Source: Alicyclobacillus sp. SO9 (GTDB lineage Bacteria; Bacillota; Bacilli; Alicyclobacillales; Alicyclobacillaceae). Taken from it: DNA of 64,000 bases. The position numbers and the translations under genes are program-made. The DNA is taken from NCBI RefSeq assembly GCF_016406125.1, contig NZ_CP066339.1:4216001-4280000 (forward strand). Direction: 5' to 3'. Below the pieces are notes generated by a model. The model had not been told where the DNA came from. It saw only the letters and a program-made list of their open reading frames with translations, and did not search any database. Each line of letters opens with the position of its first letter. The stretch's first letter is position 1. Positions 25,842-34,234 of this stretch are shown piece by piece.

Positions 25842-25842
25842 C
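25798..25842. repeat. Three imperfect 15-bp tandem repeats at the NRAMP 3' end
   Basis: TTGCTAGGCTGTCTC, TTGCTACGTTGCCTC and TTGCTAGGTTGTCTC lie head to tail; the last copy touches the NRAMP stop codon. Confidence 0.85.
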
Positions 25843-27101
25843 TATAAGGTAGTCAGCGCCATGTATAAGCCGAACAGCATAACCAGTCCAGACACAGTCC
25901 ATACCGTATACTTATACGCACCCTTCATGCGCCACTCTGTTGGCAGTACTTTCGCCTCCAATGCCAGCAGAAATCCGAGCACAATTGGCAGCAGCATAGC
26001 ATTCATGACTTCCACATCAATATTCAATTGAATCAGGTTTACACTGAAGATGACAAGCAGAGCTCCTCCAACATGAGCAAGCGTATAAATAGAATAGAAC
26101 ACTTTCGCATCCTTAAAACGGTGGTTAAGACTGTGGTTGAACCCAAAGGCCTCGCCGATGCCCCAAGCTCCAGCCACTGAGACCACCAAAGCTGCAATAA
26201 AACTTGCACCAACCATTCCAAGACCAAACACGACTTTGGCACCAGCCACTCCCATGAATGGGACAAGTGCTTGTGCGATTTGCTGTACATCATTGAGGGA
26301 TTGACCTGGATGTGACATTCCCAGTGTTGCTGCAGTCGCGATGACTACCGCAATCATGATGATTTGTGTGACGACCGAACCAATTAATGTATCTGACTTC
26401 GCTGTGCGCAGGTGCTGCGGACCCAGTTTCTTATCAATCACAGCTCCCTGTTGGTAAAACACCATCCAAGGCATAATAACCGCACCAACATTGGCAGCCA
26501 ACAGAAACATGTAATTGGCATTATGAATGGGGATGGAGCGAACTCCCGAGATTAAATCTGGCAGATGAGGATGTGCCATAAAGGCCGCTGGAATGAAAAG
26601 AAGTTCCAGTAAACCGACTGCTATTCCCACACGTTCCACCCGCTTGTAACTCCCTGAAAGACCAAGCGCAATGAGAAACAGTGTTGCTGCAGAGACTGTA
26701 ATCCAACCAGGAACACCAAACAGTTCACTCACTCCGGCAAGACCTGCAAATTCGGTTACCAAGGCTCCAACAGATGCCACAAAGAGTGTCAGAACGGAAA
26801 GAATGGCCCATTTCAGACCAAACCCCTCACGAATCAGTTCACCATGTCCTTTACCTGTGACAATTCCCAGACGCAGGGTCACTTCCTGCACAAGGTAGAG
26901 AATAGGAATGAGAATCAACTGAGGCAATATCATTTTGTATCCCCACTGCGCTCCAGATTGAGCAGCAGTAATGACGCTCCCAGCGTCCGTATCAGCCAAC
27001 ATCACCATAAGACCTGGACCGAATGCCGCCAGCATAAGTATGAATCGTTTCCAGCCCTGCCGCCTTACCTGTTGCATGTCCGGTACGGCTGAGTTCGCCA
27101 T
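25842..27101 (-). CDS. NRAMP-family transporter with altered metal-site motifs
   Basis: A 419-residue membrane protein of the NRAMP (SLC11) family with about 11 helices. The first helix, which in MntH carries DPGN, here reads DAGS (residues 39-42, within LADTDAGSVITAAQSGAQWGY). The helix 6 MPH motif reads MPW (210-212, GAVIMPWMVFYQQ). So the coordinating Asn is Ser and the proton-coupling His is Trp, while Asp39 and Met210 remain. Such changes are known in NRAMP relatives that do not behave as classical Mn/Fe:H+ symporters, so the substrate should not be assumed to be manganese. It is transcribed alone; the start ATG follows GAAGGGA. Confidence 0.85.
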   Translation of the reverse strand: MANSAVPDMQQVRRQGWKRFILMLAAFGPGLMVMLADTDAGSVITAAQSGAQWGYKMILPQLILIPILYLVQEVTLRLGIVTGKGHGELIREGFGLKWAILSVLTLFVASVGALVTEFAGLAGVSELFGVPGWITVSAATLFLIALGLSGSYKRVERVGIAVGLLELLFIPAAFMAHPHLPDLISGVRSIPIHNANYMFLLAANVGAVIMPWMVFYQQGAVIDKKLGPQHLRTAKSDTLIGSVVTQIIMIAVVIATAATLGMSHPGQSLNDVQQIAQALVPFMGVAGAKVVFGLGMVGASFIAALVVSVAGAWGIGEAFGFNHSLNHRFKDAKVFYSIYTLAHVGGALLVIFSVNLIQLNIDVEVMNAMLLPIVLGFLLALEAKVLPTEWRMKGAYKYTVWTVSGLVMLFGLYMALTTL

Positions 27102-27552
27102 AAGATGCAGTCCCTTCTTCCCCTGGTTCAGACAAGTGTCCGCTATGGAAACCTGTTTTATCTAAAAAAGTATCTTTTTATCTAAGAGAGTACCTTCAAT
27201 GAGCGTACCTTCAATGTCTTGTTCATCTGTACGCATACTCTTACGAATACTCTAATGTACCAATACTCTAATCTTGACTTACAAGGTCAACTTTTTCAAC
27301 CTGTCTTCGTGACAGTTTTGTGAACCAAATCCACACAGTTAGTATACACGAACAACAGTGAGGGGCAACAGTAGAGTAATACTGCACAAAATGGCATAAG
27401 TCCGTGGATTTTGGGAAAGTCTGTGGTAAGGATAGCGTGGCTCAACTAAAGGTACAATACTCATTTGGACTATTCCACATGGTTTGAACGATTCTAAATG
27501 GAACATGGCACCGATGATGGGTGGAAATGATTCTATCAGGAGTGGGTAATTC
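27102..27552. other. Divergent intergenic region between the NRAMP and TerC-like genes
   Basis: No gene is recognised in 451 bases. Short repeats occur (TACCTTCAATG twice near 27190-27215; AATACTCTAAT twice near 27245-27270). An inverted repeat TTGAC / GTCAA near 27275-27290 precedes CTTTTT, and CTGTC-TTCGT-GACAG followed by TTTT lies near 27302-27320. These may be operators or weak terminators. Promoters for both flanking genes must lie here. Confidence 0.45.
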
Positions 27553-28212
27553 GTGATTTCTGCATTTTGGAAAGTGGCAGTTACTAATCTGCTCTTGAGC
27601 AGTGACAACGCCTTGATGATTGCGGTATTAACCAATGCTGCCAAAAAGAAACATCGCCTGCGCGCATTGATGTGGAGTTATCTGCTTTCTGACATAGCGC
27701 AGTTAATTCTCCTGTTTGCCATCTCCTACCTATTTAGAATAAAAATCTTGCAGTCTCTGTTTGGCTTATTTATTTGCTTTATGGCGCTTCAACTTCTCAA
27801 TAATCAAGAGGGAGACAAAGTCGAACATGCAACAAAGCACCAGACTTTATTACCTGTTATTGGGAAGATAACGACCGGTAACCTGATGATGAGCTTCGAA
27901 AACGCTGCAGCCCTGGTGGGGGTGTCACACGGCCATGTGTGGACAGCCTGGGCCGGGGTAGTCGTGACCTCAGCCTTCGTGTTTTTTGGAAGTCATCTTC
28001 TCTCGTCATTCCTCGACAGGTTCGACTTTATTCTCTATTTGGGGTCCGTGGTTCTTTTTTGGATTGGTGCAAAACTGGTCTTTACTGAACCTGTTTTGTC
28101 AGCGTACGCAAAAACGGGGATTTGGCTGACAACAACCCTATACTTCCTTGTCGTCGCTTACATCTACGCGCGACGCAAGGGGATATTTGGAAGGACACAT
28201 CAAAAAGGATAG
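27553..28212 (+). CDS. TerC family integral membrane protein
   Basis: A 219-residue protein with seven to eight hydrophobic segments. TerC proteins carry two acidic membrane motifs; here the first is LLSSDNALMIAVL (residues 15-27) and the second is LMMSFENAAALVGVS (near 112), where the usual SLDN is SFEN. Bacillus relatives (YjbE, YkoY, YceF) help export manganese and metallate secreted proteins, so a similar role is inferred. The GTG at 27553 follows CAGGAG. The neighbour across the divergent promoter region is an NRAMP-type protein, which suits a metal-handling theme. Confidence 0.82.
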   Translation: MISAFWKVAVTNLLLSSDNALMIAVLTNAAKKKHRLRALMWSYLLSDIAQLILLFAISYLFRIKILQSLFGLFICFMALQLLNNQEGDKVEHATKHQTLLPVIGKITTGNLMMSFENAAALVGVSHGHVWTAWAGVVVTSAFVFFGSHLLSSFLDRFDFILYLGSVVLFWIGAKLVFTEPVLSAYAKTGIWLTTTLYFLVVAYIYARRKGIFGRTHQKG

Positions 28213-28236
28213 AAGCCGTTTTAATTCCGTTTGCTG

Positions 28237-28983
28237 CTACCACTCGGACCCTAAAATGCGCTCAATCACATAACTTACCGCGTCTTCTTCGCAAGTCAAT
28301 GTGATATGTGCAGCGGCATCCTTTACTGGTTGTTGAGCATTGCCCACGGCTATGCTCATACCTGCCCAATGAAACATCGGAACATCGTTCAGACTGTCAC
28401 CCATGACCACTGAGTCACCAGCAGTAATACCCAGGTGTTTCACAACGTTCTCGAGTCCCGCTCCCTTGTTGACGTACTGAGCGTTCACTTCTATGTTATA
28501 CGGGTCTGAATTGGACAGGGAGAATTTATCCTGCGCTTCCAACTCACCCCACAGCTTTCGGAGTGCCTCAAAGTTATCCGTATGGTATCCAAACTTTACC
28601 CATGACTTAGATTCCAGCGGTCGCGGAAATGCATCTTCATTGACCGGCATTTCCGTTGTTGAACCCCAACACGAAACGCCATACTTCTGCGCCAATGAGT
28701 ACAGGAACTTTACGTCACTTGATGAAATTGTACGCCTGCTCAACAGAGTTCCGTCCGGCGTCCATACTTCTCCTCCGTTTAGCGTTACAAAGGGAACCTG
28801 AATATGCAGTTCATCTACAATCTCACTGACCATTCCTTTTCGATGACGACCTGTAGCGAAAGTTACGTACAACCCCTCGTGCTGTGCTCTCAAAATGGAT
28901 TCCCGATTTCGGTATGACAGTCTCTTTCCTCGTACAATGGTGGTTCCGTCAATGTCTAATGCAAGCAGTTTCCATCTTCTCAT
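28237..28983 (-). CDS. HAD superfamily phosphatase, Cof-type (IIB)
   Basis: A 248-residue HAD-IIB phosphatase of the Cof/YkrA type that removes phosphate from sugar phosphates or flavin precursors. Motif I is LLALDIDGTTI at residues 5-15, motif II is FATGRHRKG, and motif III/IV is GAGLENVVKHLGI followed by VVMGDSLNDVPMFHWAGMSIAVGNA. The ATG at 28983 is used, since the GGAGG that precedes it overlaps the alternative start 12 bases upstream. It converges with the TerC-like gene and diverges from the TSUP permease gene across 85 bases. Confidence 0.9.
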   Translation of the reverse strand: MRRWKLLALDIDGTTIVRGKRLSYRNRESILRAQHEGLYVTFATGRHRKGMVSEIVDELHIQVPFVTLNGGEVWTPDGTLLSRRTISSSDVKFLYSLAQKYGVSCWGSTTEMPVNEDAFPRPLESKSWVKFGYHTDNFEALRKLWGELEAQDKFSLSNSDPYNIEVNAQYVNKGAGLENVVKHLGITAGDSVVMGDSLNDVPMFHWAGMSIAVGNAQQPVKDAAAHITLTCEEDAVSYVIERILGSEW

Positions 28984-29068
28984 GTTATCCTCCATATTTC
29001 AGGATTGCTCAAATACATGGCGTGCGCTATGCTCGGATTGGCATGAATGCTAAATCAAGGAGGCCAAT

Positions 29069-29830
29069 ATGCACCATATTGCCCTGGGCACGATTATATT
29101 TCTTGTCATTTCCGGTTTCTTGGCATCATTTGTCGACTCGACTGTAGGAGGTGGAGGATTAATCTCTTTGCCTGCCCTTCTCCTAACCGGTCTTCCACCA
29201 GCAGTGGCAATTGGTACAAACAAGCTTGGCGGTACAGCCTCAGCACTGACCAGCACTCTGTCGTTTCTGAAATCGAAAAAGGTTCACCTTCATCTTGTCA
29301 AATACCTGATTCCTTTATCCCTGGTTGGCTCTGTCGGAGGAGCGGAGCTAGTGCACTATTTGCCGACCGGATTTCTAAGACCCATGGTAATAGTCATGTT
29401 GATAGGTGTGACCGCCTATACAGTGTTCAAGCCCAATGTGGGACTTGCCTCCACTTACTCCGGAATGACCAGAAAAGTCGGAGTCATTGTTGTGAGTGTT
29501 GCACTAATTATAGGATTTTACGACGGTTTTTTTGGTCCAGGAACCGGGGCGTTTCTCGTGTTCGCCTTTATCTTCACCGGGTTTGACTTCGTCGAAGCGT
29601 CCGGTAATGCGAAAGTACTGAATTTCGCCAGCAATATTGGTGCTCTCGTGACATTCGCCGGTCTCCGTACCATCAACTATGAATACGGCATTGTGATGGC
29701 TGTATCCATGATGGCGGGCGCGGTAGTCGGTTCACAGTTGGCAATTCGTAAAGGTGCCCGCTATGTACGGCCAATTTTTATTGCCGTTACACTGCTTCTC
29801 ATCAGCCGCCAGCTTTGGGGCTTGCTGTAA
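29069..29830 (+). CDS. TSUP (TauE/SafE) family permease
   Basis: A 253-residue membrane protein with the TauE/SafE pattern: ASFVDSTVGGGGLISLPALLLTGLPPAVAIGTNKL near the N-terminus and the inverted second half GFYDGFFGPGTGAFLVFAFIF. Family members move sulfite, sulfonates or other organosulfur anions across the cytoplasmic membrane. The ATG has AAGGAGG five bases upstream. Convergent with the MOSC gene; no sulfur gene is adjacent, so the substrate is open. Confidence 0.88.
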   Translation: MHHIALGTIIFLVISGFLASFVDSTVGGGGLISLPALLLTGLPPAVAIGTNKLGGTASALTSTLSFLKSKKVHLHLVKYLIPLSLVGSVGGAELVHYLPTGFLRPMVIVMLIGVTAYTVFKPNVGLASTYSGMTRKVGVIVVSVALIIGFYDGFFGPGTGAFLVFAFIFTGFDFVEASGNAKVLNFASNIGALVTFAGLRTINYEYGIVMAVSMMAGAVVGSQLAIRKGARYVRPIFIAVTLLLISRQLWGLL

Positions 29831-29845
29831 GGAATGACCTACATA

Positions 29846-30553
29846 TTACGGTGCCTCCACCGACCCAAGACGTTGTTCAATTCCTTTTCGACAAGCATCC
29901 GCCAGTTCCGGCAACAGTGCGATGTCCATCATGACAGCTTTGTCCACAATCCGGTTATGAATCACGTCGTTTACCAGTCGAATGGTCACCATTTCATGTG
30001 TGCGGTCTATCAAGCGCATCGAATCTCCCGCTTGAACAAATCCTTGTTGCAAAACGCGCAGATACCAACCTGTTCGACCCGTCTTTACAACTCGATCCAA
30101 CAAGTCCGGAATACCCCAGCGCTCAGATATTTTCCAGCATGGAACGCGTGGCTGGCACACTTGTACAGTCGCTGTACCGACTGCTAGCACATCCCCGATG
30201 CACATCGTTTCTTCAGACCATTCCGTGACCGTGAAGTTCTCCCCAAATGCTCCATTTTCAAAATTGGAGTTTCCTTGCCTAGCCAACTCTGTTGCCAATT
30301 CATTTTTCCAATTCGGGTAGTGGGAGCCCGCGTAAACGAGGACTGCCTTATCCTTCCCTCCATGATGAAGAGTATCGGCTTGACCATCACCCTCAATTTG
30401 AAGCTCCGAGACGAATCTCCGGTCAGTGACAGATTCTTTCACGAATCCTGTGCGCCAGGTCGAGTTCATGTCTTGATGCCGTCTGTGCAGGGTCAAGGGG
30501 TAGTCCAATGGCAACCCTACTTGAAGTGACGCCAGTGTCCCTTCGCTCTTCAT
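29846..30553 (-). CDS. MOSC domain protein (YiiM-like)
   Basis: A 235-residue MOSC protein. The fold is recognised by DTLHHGGKDKAVLVYAGSHYP (near residue 60), FGENFTV (about 104), the conserved cysteine in VQVCQPRVPCWKI and the C-terminal helix region of YiiM proteins. Those proteins bind molybdenum cofactor and reduce N-hydroxylated compounds such as 6-hydroxylaminopurine. The ATG follows GAGGTGA. It ends 15 bases from the opposing TSUP gene. Confidence 0.88.
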   Translation of the reverse strand: MKSEGTLASLQVGLPLDYPLTLHRRHQDMNSTWRTGFVKESVTDRRFVSELQIEGDGQADTLHHGGKDKAVLVYAGSHYPNWKNELATELARQGNSNFENGAFGENFTVTEWSEETMCIGDVLAVGTATVQVCQPRVPCWKISERWGIPDLLDRVVKTGRTGWYLRVLQQGFVQAGDSMRLIDRTHEMVTIRLVNDVIHNRIVDKAVMMDIALLPELADACRKGIEQRLGSVEAP

Positions 30554-30701
30554 ACTAAGTCACCTCGTTTACAAGTCTGTTTCATGGTAGCAGAAGAAGA
30601 GACAAATGTAGAGACACACACCCAGACAAAAATCCATATACATAGGGCGACAGCCCTGATTAGCGGTCAGTCAAACAAACGGGCAAAGGGGGGATGAGAC
30701 C

Positions 30702-31169
30702 GTGGCGATTGCCTACACACTATTCGAACATGTTTTCCAAAACATGTCACATTGTATTTACGCAGAACAGGTTTTTTGCTCTCTGACAACAGAAATGAAG
30801 TATCTTCCTGCATTTAAAGACAATCCGCATTTACAAGCACTGCACAAAGAGAACTATGAAACTAGCTATCATCAAAACACGGCCGCAGGAAATTTGCAAA
30901 GGTTAATGGTAGGTGCCAAGACGCGGGAGCAAGAAAAGGTTCTCGTAGTTGTTGCCGCGAGATGTATGCTGGAAGCAAAAAAGCACCAAGCCAAAGCAGA
31001 CGAGGCACTCAAGACCATCAGTGTACCGCAGGAACACGTTGCTTGGCTTGACGCTTCCCGGCATTGGCAACACATGCGACATCGTTGGCTCAAACTTGCA
31101 ATGAAGGACCTCAGGTCAGCAGTTCCACCAAAATGGTGGTCTGAAGCAGAAGCCATGAATCTGTCTTAA
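30702..31169 (+). CDS. Hypothetical protein, 155 residues
   Basis: I do not recognise the family. The GTG at 30702 has AAAGGGGGG a short way upstream, and codon use looks normal. The protein is soluble, mixed alpha-helical, rich in His, Lys and Ala, with no signal peptide, and contains four cysteines or fewer spread through the chain. HWQHMRHRWLKLAMKDL near residue 120 is a marked His/Trp/Arg segment. It stands alone, facing away from the MOSC gene. Confidence 0.65.
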   Translation: MAIAYTLFEHVFQNMSHCIYAEQVFCSLTTEMKYLPAFKDNPHLQALHKENYETSYHQNTAAGNLQRLMVGAKTREQEKVLVVVAARCMLEAKKHQAKADEALKTISVPQEHVAWLDASRHWQHMRHRWLKLAMKDLRSAVPPKWWSEAEAMNLS

Positions 31170-31239
31170 GCAGCTTGTGTAGCTTTTCGTGAGCTATATA
31201 GATACAATTATGCATTTCGTGAGACGACAGGACAAAAGC

Positions 31240-31266
31240 TGCAGGGGGAAGGGCCTTCCCCCTGCA
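31240..31266 (-). terminator. Rho-independent terminator of the DUF1657 gene
   Basis: GCAGGGGGAAGG (31241-31252) pairs with CCTTCCCCCTGC (31254-31265) around a single-base centre; on the minus strand AGCTTTTGTC follows. It lies 11 bases after the DUF1657 stop codon, but converges with the gene ending at 31169 and may serve both. Confidence 0.8.
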
Positions 31267-31276
31267 CAACCATCGT

Positions 31277-31483
31277 TTAGACATTTTTATATTGGGGCTC
31301 TTCCTGCTCCATTTGAGTGACTCGTTGTTCAAGCTGCTGTACGATAGTTTGCGTCTGTGTCGCTGCATCCTGATACATCTGCTTTGCTTGCTGATTTTGT
31401 GTCTGGAGGGCAAATGTTTCAAAGTTTGCTTGGGCACCTTTCAGGCTCGCTAAGGTTTGCTTTACCTGTGATCCGACAGTCAT
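31277..31483 (-). CDS. DUF1657 family small protein (sporulation-associated)
   Basis: The 68 residues begin MTVGSQVKQTLASLKGAQANFE and end EQEEPQYKNV, both typical of DUF1657. These helical proteins are found in endospore formers, often with SpoVA-type and YetF/DUF421 genes. None of those is adjacent here. The start has GGAGGAGGAG upstream, an unusually strong site. No sigma-G or sigma-F promoter could be picked out with confidence. Confidence 0.88.
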   Translation of the reverse strand: MTVGSQVKQTLASLKGAQANFETFALQTQNQQAKQMYQDAATQTQTIVQQLEQRVTQMEQEEPQYKNV

Positions 31484-31594
31484 AAGAGCTCTCCTCCTCC
31501 TTCACCGACATCCGGTCATCAATTCATCAAAAACAGTCTGGTGACTCATCGTTTAACCAAGCTCATTATTCGTTACCTCCTGAAGAAGTATTCA

Positions 31595-32047
31595 CTACGA
31601 CGAAGCAATTATTTTCCTCATAAGTATCGTTCTATAAAAAGACCAACCCACATCTTCAAATCCTAGCTTGTTGTAAAATTGAATGGCCCGCTGATTTGTC
31701 GTCTGGACAGAAAGCTCCAAGGCTGTTCGGTTCTCCCGCTGCGCAATGTCCTCAAGATGCGTCATCACGGTTTGACCGCAGCCCTGTCCTTGGGAAGATT
31801 CGGCTATAACAAGGGTGTTTAAGTACAAACAGTCGTCAGGACGTAAAATGGAGTAGAAGCCAATTTTTTGATTCGATTCATCCTCGATAATAGATAGCTG
31901 AGCACCGGGAACATCTAGGATTTCTGCCGGATCGACAGGTCGTCCCCACGCCTCAAGTAAAACCTTGTCCATTTCTGCCTTGGCAATTTCGATAACAAAG
32001 AGGTCGTCTTCATCATTCTTCTCCCTGTACTTCAAAGTGTGCGTCAT
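31595..32047 (-). CDS. GNAT family N-acetyltransferase
   Basis: A 150-residue acetyl-CoA-dependent acetyltransferase. The acetyl-CoA loop reads VIAESSQGQGCGQTVMTHLE (near residue 90), close to Q/RxxGxG/A, followed by LELSVQTTNQRAIQFYNKLGFEDVG, the usual beta5-alpha4 region. The ATG at 32047 has AAAGGAG just upstream; starts further out would pass through that site. The acceptor substrate is unknown. Confidence 0.88.
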   Translation of the reverse strand: MTHTLKYREKNDEDDLFVIEIAKAEMDKVLLEAWGRPVDPAEILDVPGAQLSIIEDESNQKIGFYSILRPDDCLYLNTLVIAESSQGQGCGQTVMTHLEDIAQRENRTALELSVQTTNQRAIQFYNKLGFEDVGWSFYRTILMRKIIASS

Positions 32048-32290
32048 GTTAGGGACTCCTTTCATTCTCCAGACTGCAACTCGTTCCGGCCGCGATAGAT
32101 GCACTCGCCGAATGGGTATCACCGCGGTTCCTCAAACGTTCCTCGCAAGCCGGCTTCTGACGTCAGACTATGCGCTGCATGTGCTGATAAACAAGGGCAG
32201 GAGCCCGGTTTTGGAGACATTCTACGAAGACCCGGGCACAGGCCCAAGCAAAATCAGACACCATTGCATTGAACATGAGGAGGAGTCGAT

Positions 32291-32398
32291 ATGAACATCA
32301 CTGTCAACGCCAGCCTCGCGACTCCTCGCGACCTGAGACGCAGCGGCGCAAACGTGCGTTCCAAAAAGATGCGCGGACAGAGAATGGAATGTGCTTGA
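32291..32398 (+). CDS. Small protein of 35 residues
   Basis: A short frame preceded by GAGGAGGAG seven bases upstream of its ATG, which is among the strongest ribosome binding sites in the window. The product begins MNITVNASLATPRDL and is basic (eight Arg or Lys in the second half). It lies 23 bases upstream of the next small gene on the same strand, so the two look like an operon. I do not recognise it; it may be a genuine micro-protein or a leader peptide. Confidence 0.5.
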   Translation: MNITVNASLATPRDLRRSGANVRSKKMRGQRMECA

Positions 32399-32421
32399 GT
32401 GAATAAGGGAGGCACAAAGCG

Positions 32422-32718
32422 ATGGAACAGGAACATCAAACGGGGTTGAGCAGCACCAATACACCCGCTTACGAAACTGAGGACGATGTCTTTCAGGCTG
32501 ATAGATACGAACTTGCAGATGCTCGTTTTGGTCTGGATTTGGTAGCAGATGGGGCGTGGAAAGTGATGCTCGGGCTGGAGGTATTGCGGGATCACCAGAA
32601 GCTGTTTAGTCAGGCCGGAGCCGAACTGGCGCGGACAGAAAATTGGGTCCGTCAAATGAACCAGGAACTGGATGCCCTATACGATGCGCTGCCAGACTGG
32701 TTAGAGCGAGACAACTGA
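32422..32718 (+). CDS. Hypothetical protein, 98 residues
   Basis: An acidic, mostly helical small protein with no signal or membrane segment. The ATG follows AAGGGAGG. Segments such as LGLEVLRDHQKLFSQAGAEL and TENWVRQMNQELDALYDAL suggest two long helices, perhaps a coiled coil. No family is recognised. It probably shares a transcript with the 35-residue frame just upstream and converges on the TlpA-like gene. Confidence 0.65.
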   Translation: MEQEHQTGLSSTNTPAYETEDDVFQADRYELADARFGLDLVADGAWKVMLGLEVLRDHQKLFSQAGAELARTENWVRQMNQELDALYDALPDWLERDN

Positions 32719-32777
32719 CTTTGGGCAGCGGAGACCTGTTGGAGTAGAGTAACCTCTTGGATACCGGTTGAGCCGGA

Positions 32778-33314
32778 CTAATTGCTATATGACGGAGAAG
32801 TTCCTGTTTCGTGAGCCCATTGAAGCAACTCAGACTCTCGCAGAGGCCCCTCTGTATGGTATAAGACTTTACCGTTCTGATTGATGAAAACGGCTTCTGG
32901 TTGCCCGCTGACTTCGTAGATTTGGGAGAGTTTGTCCGGCTGGTTGTACAGGACTGTAATTTCGCTTGCAACGCCGTACTTTTTTATAAACCTGCGAATC
33001 ATGACCTTGCTGTCACCCCGGTCTATCATCACAACCTTCACCTTGCCCCGCGATGCTTGCGCAAAGCGATTTAATGCAGGCATTTCCTGCTGGCAGGGAC
33101 CACACCAAGTAGCGAAGAAGTCCAAAAGAACAGGCTCCTTCTGACCTATGGGAAAAGAAAAGTTCTTTCCCGAAACAGTCATTGACGAAAAGGCCGGTGC
33201 AACCTGCCCAATCTTTGCCCTTGGCCGCGTTATTGCAGCATGTACCTCAAAAGTCACTGCCAGGAGAAGCAGTGCAGCCCCTGACAGAAGAATGACGAGT
33301 GCTCGTTTAGTCAT
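32778..33314 (-). CDS. Membrane-tethered thioredoxin-like protein (TlpA/ResA type)
   Basis: A 178-residue thiol-disulfide oxidoreductase. Residues 5-28 form an N-terminal anchor, so the domain faces outward. FFATWCGPCQQEMPALN (near residue 87) carries the CxxC pair, and the cis-proline loop reads VSGQPEAVFI. Such proteins reduce cysteines in cytochrome c or spore-coat precursors, or serve the cell wall. The ATG has GGAGG nine bases upstream. The location beside envelope genes fits an extracytoplasmic role, but the partner is unknown. Confidence 0.88.
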   Translation of the reverse strand: MTKRALVILLSGAALLLLAVTFEVHAAITRPRAKIGQVAPAFSSMTVSGKNFSFPIGQKEPVLLDFFATWCGPCQQEMPALNRFAQASRGKVKVVMIDRGDSKVMIRRFIKKYGVASEITVLYNQPDKLSQIYEVSGQPEAVFINQNGKVLYHTEGPLRESELLQWAHETGTSPSYSN

Positions 33315-33416
33315 AACAATTCCTCCAGAAAGCGAAAAACTGCCCGCAAGATGGATAAGGAACAGTGAGATGGATCACGCAAGTTGTACGTTGTAGACGC
33401 TTTTGGCCGGCGTGAA

Positions 33417-33446
33417 GCGGGGTCCGCGTTAGCTGCCTGACCCCGC
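33417..33446 (-). terminator. Hairpin after the transglycosylase gene
   Basis: GCGGGGTC (33417-33424) pairs with GACCCCGC (33439-33446). Only two T residues follow on the minus strand, so termination strength is uncertain. Confidence 0.4.
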
Positions 33447-33477
33447 CGCTTGCGTTGGTAAACATCCGGCAATGGTA

Positions 33478-34233
33478 CTAGCCCTTCTGCGTAACAAGTT
33501 GGATAGGTTCCTGAAATACTTGTTTTGCTTTCTGCTTTGACAAGCGCCCGGCATCTTCCATATTTTCAAGGACAATTTTTTGTCTTGCTCGGGCTAACCG
33601 GTAATGGTGAAAAGGGTCATAGTAGAAAGGAGAATTCGGGAGCCCAGCCAGCATAGAAAGCTCCCCTTTGCTTAACTGATTCACACTTTTGCCGAAATAA
33701 GTCTTCGCCGCGTTCTTGAGTCCGTACGCACCGTTACCATAGTAAATCACATTGACATAATCCTGAAATGTCTGCTTTTTCGACATGGTGTCGTAGATGC
33801 CAATGGCGTCAAGCATCTGCAAGACTTTTCGCCGAATAGTTTTCTTATGATTTAAAATCGTATTATCGACAAGCTGCTGCGTTATGGTGGAGCCCCCTTC
33901 CACATAGCCGTCTTTCTGAATATCAACAAAAAGAGACCGTGCAATACCGATGGGGTCAATGCCTGGGTCGGTTTGAAACCTCCGGTCTTCCGTAGAAATC
34001 ACAGCATCACGAAAGAACTTCGGAATTTCTTTATAGGTGAGCGGCTGAATATGGTACTTGGCTATCCGGGCTTGAACCGCATGTTCAATGATAGGCTTCA
34101 TGGGTTGCACGTGGACAAAATACACATAGCATCCCGCGAAGAGAGCTGCGGTTAAGACGACAAAGGCCGCGAGCAAGCGAATCAACTGTTTCGTGACGAA
34201 ACGAAAAGCGTGCATGAGCCTCGTTTTTTTCAT
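33478..34233 (-). CDS. Monofunctional peptidoglycan glycosyltransferase (GT51)
   Basis: A 251-residue GT51 enzyme that polymerises lipid II into glycan strands. An N-terminal membrane helix (about residues 17-40) precedes the catalytic domain with AVISTEDRRFQTDPGIDPIGIARS (catalytic Glu in TEDRRF) and EGGSTITQQLVDN. No transpeptidase domain follows, so it is of the MtgA type. The ATG at 34233 lies one base after the ddl stop codon, with GGGTGAG upstream; a GTG at 34242 is an alternative overlapping ddl. Coupling to ddl suggests joint expression for wall synthesis. Confidence 0.9.
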   Translation of the reverse strand: MKKTRLMHAFRFVTKQLIRLLAAFVVLTAALFAGCYVYFVHVQPMKPIIEHAVQARIAKYHIQPLTYKEIPKFFRDAVISTEDRRFQTDPGIDPIGIARSLFVDIQKDGYVEGGSTITQQLVDNTILNHKKTIRRKVLQMLDAIGIYDTMSKKQTFQDYVNVIYYGNGAYGLKNAAKTYFGKSVNQLSKGELSMLAGLPNSPFYYDPFHHYRLARARQKIVLENMEDAGRLSKQKAKQVFQEPIQLVTQKG

Positions 34234-34234
34234 C

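Noticed and set aside
27322-27552. Manganese (yybP-ykoY) riboswitch in front of the TerC-like gene
   Set aside because: TerC genes often carry this element, but I could not find its conserved internal loops in the leader.
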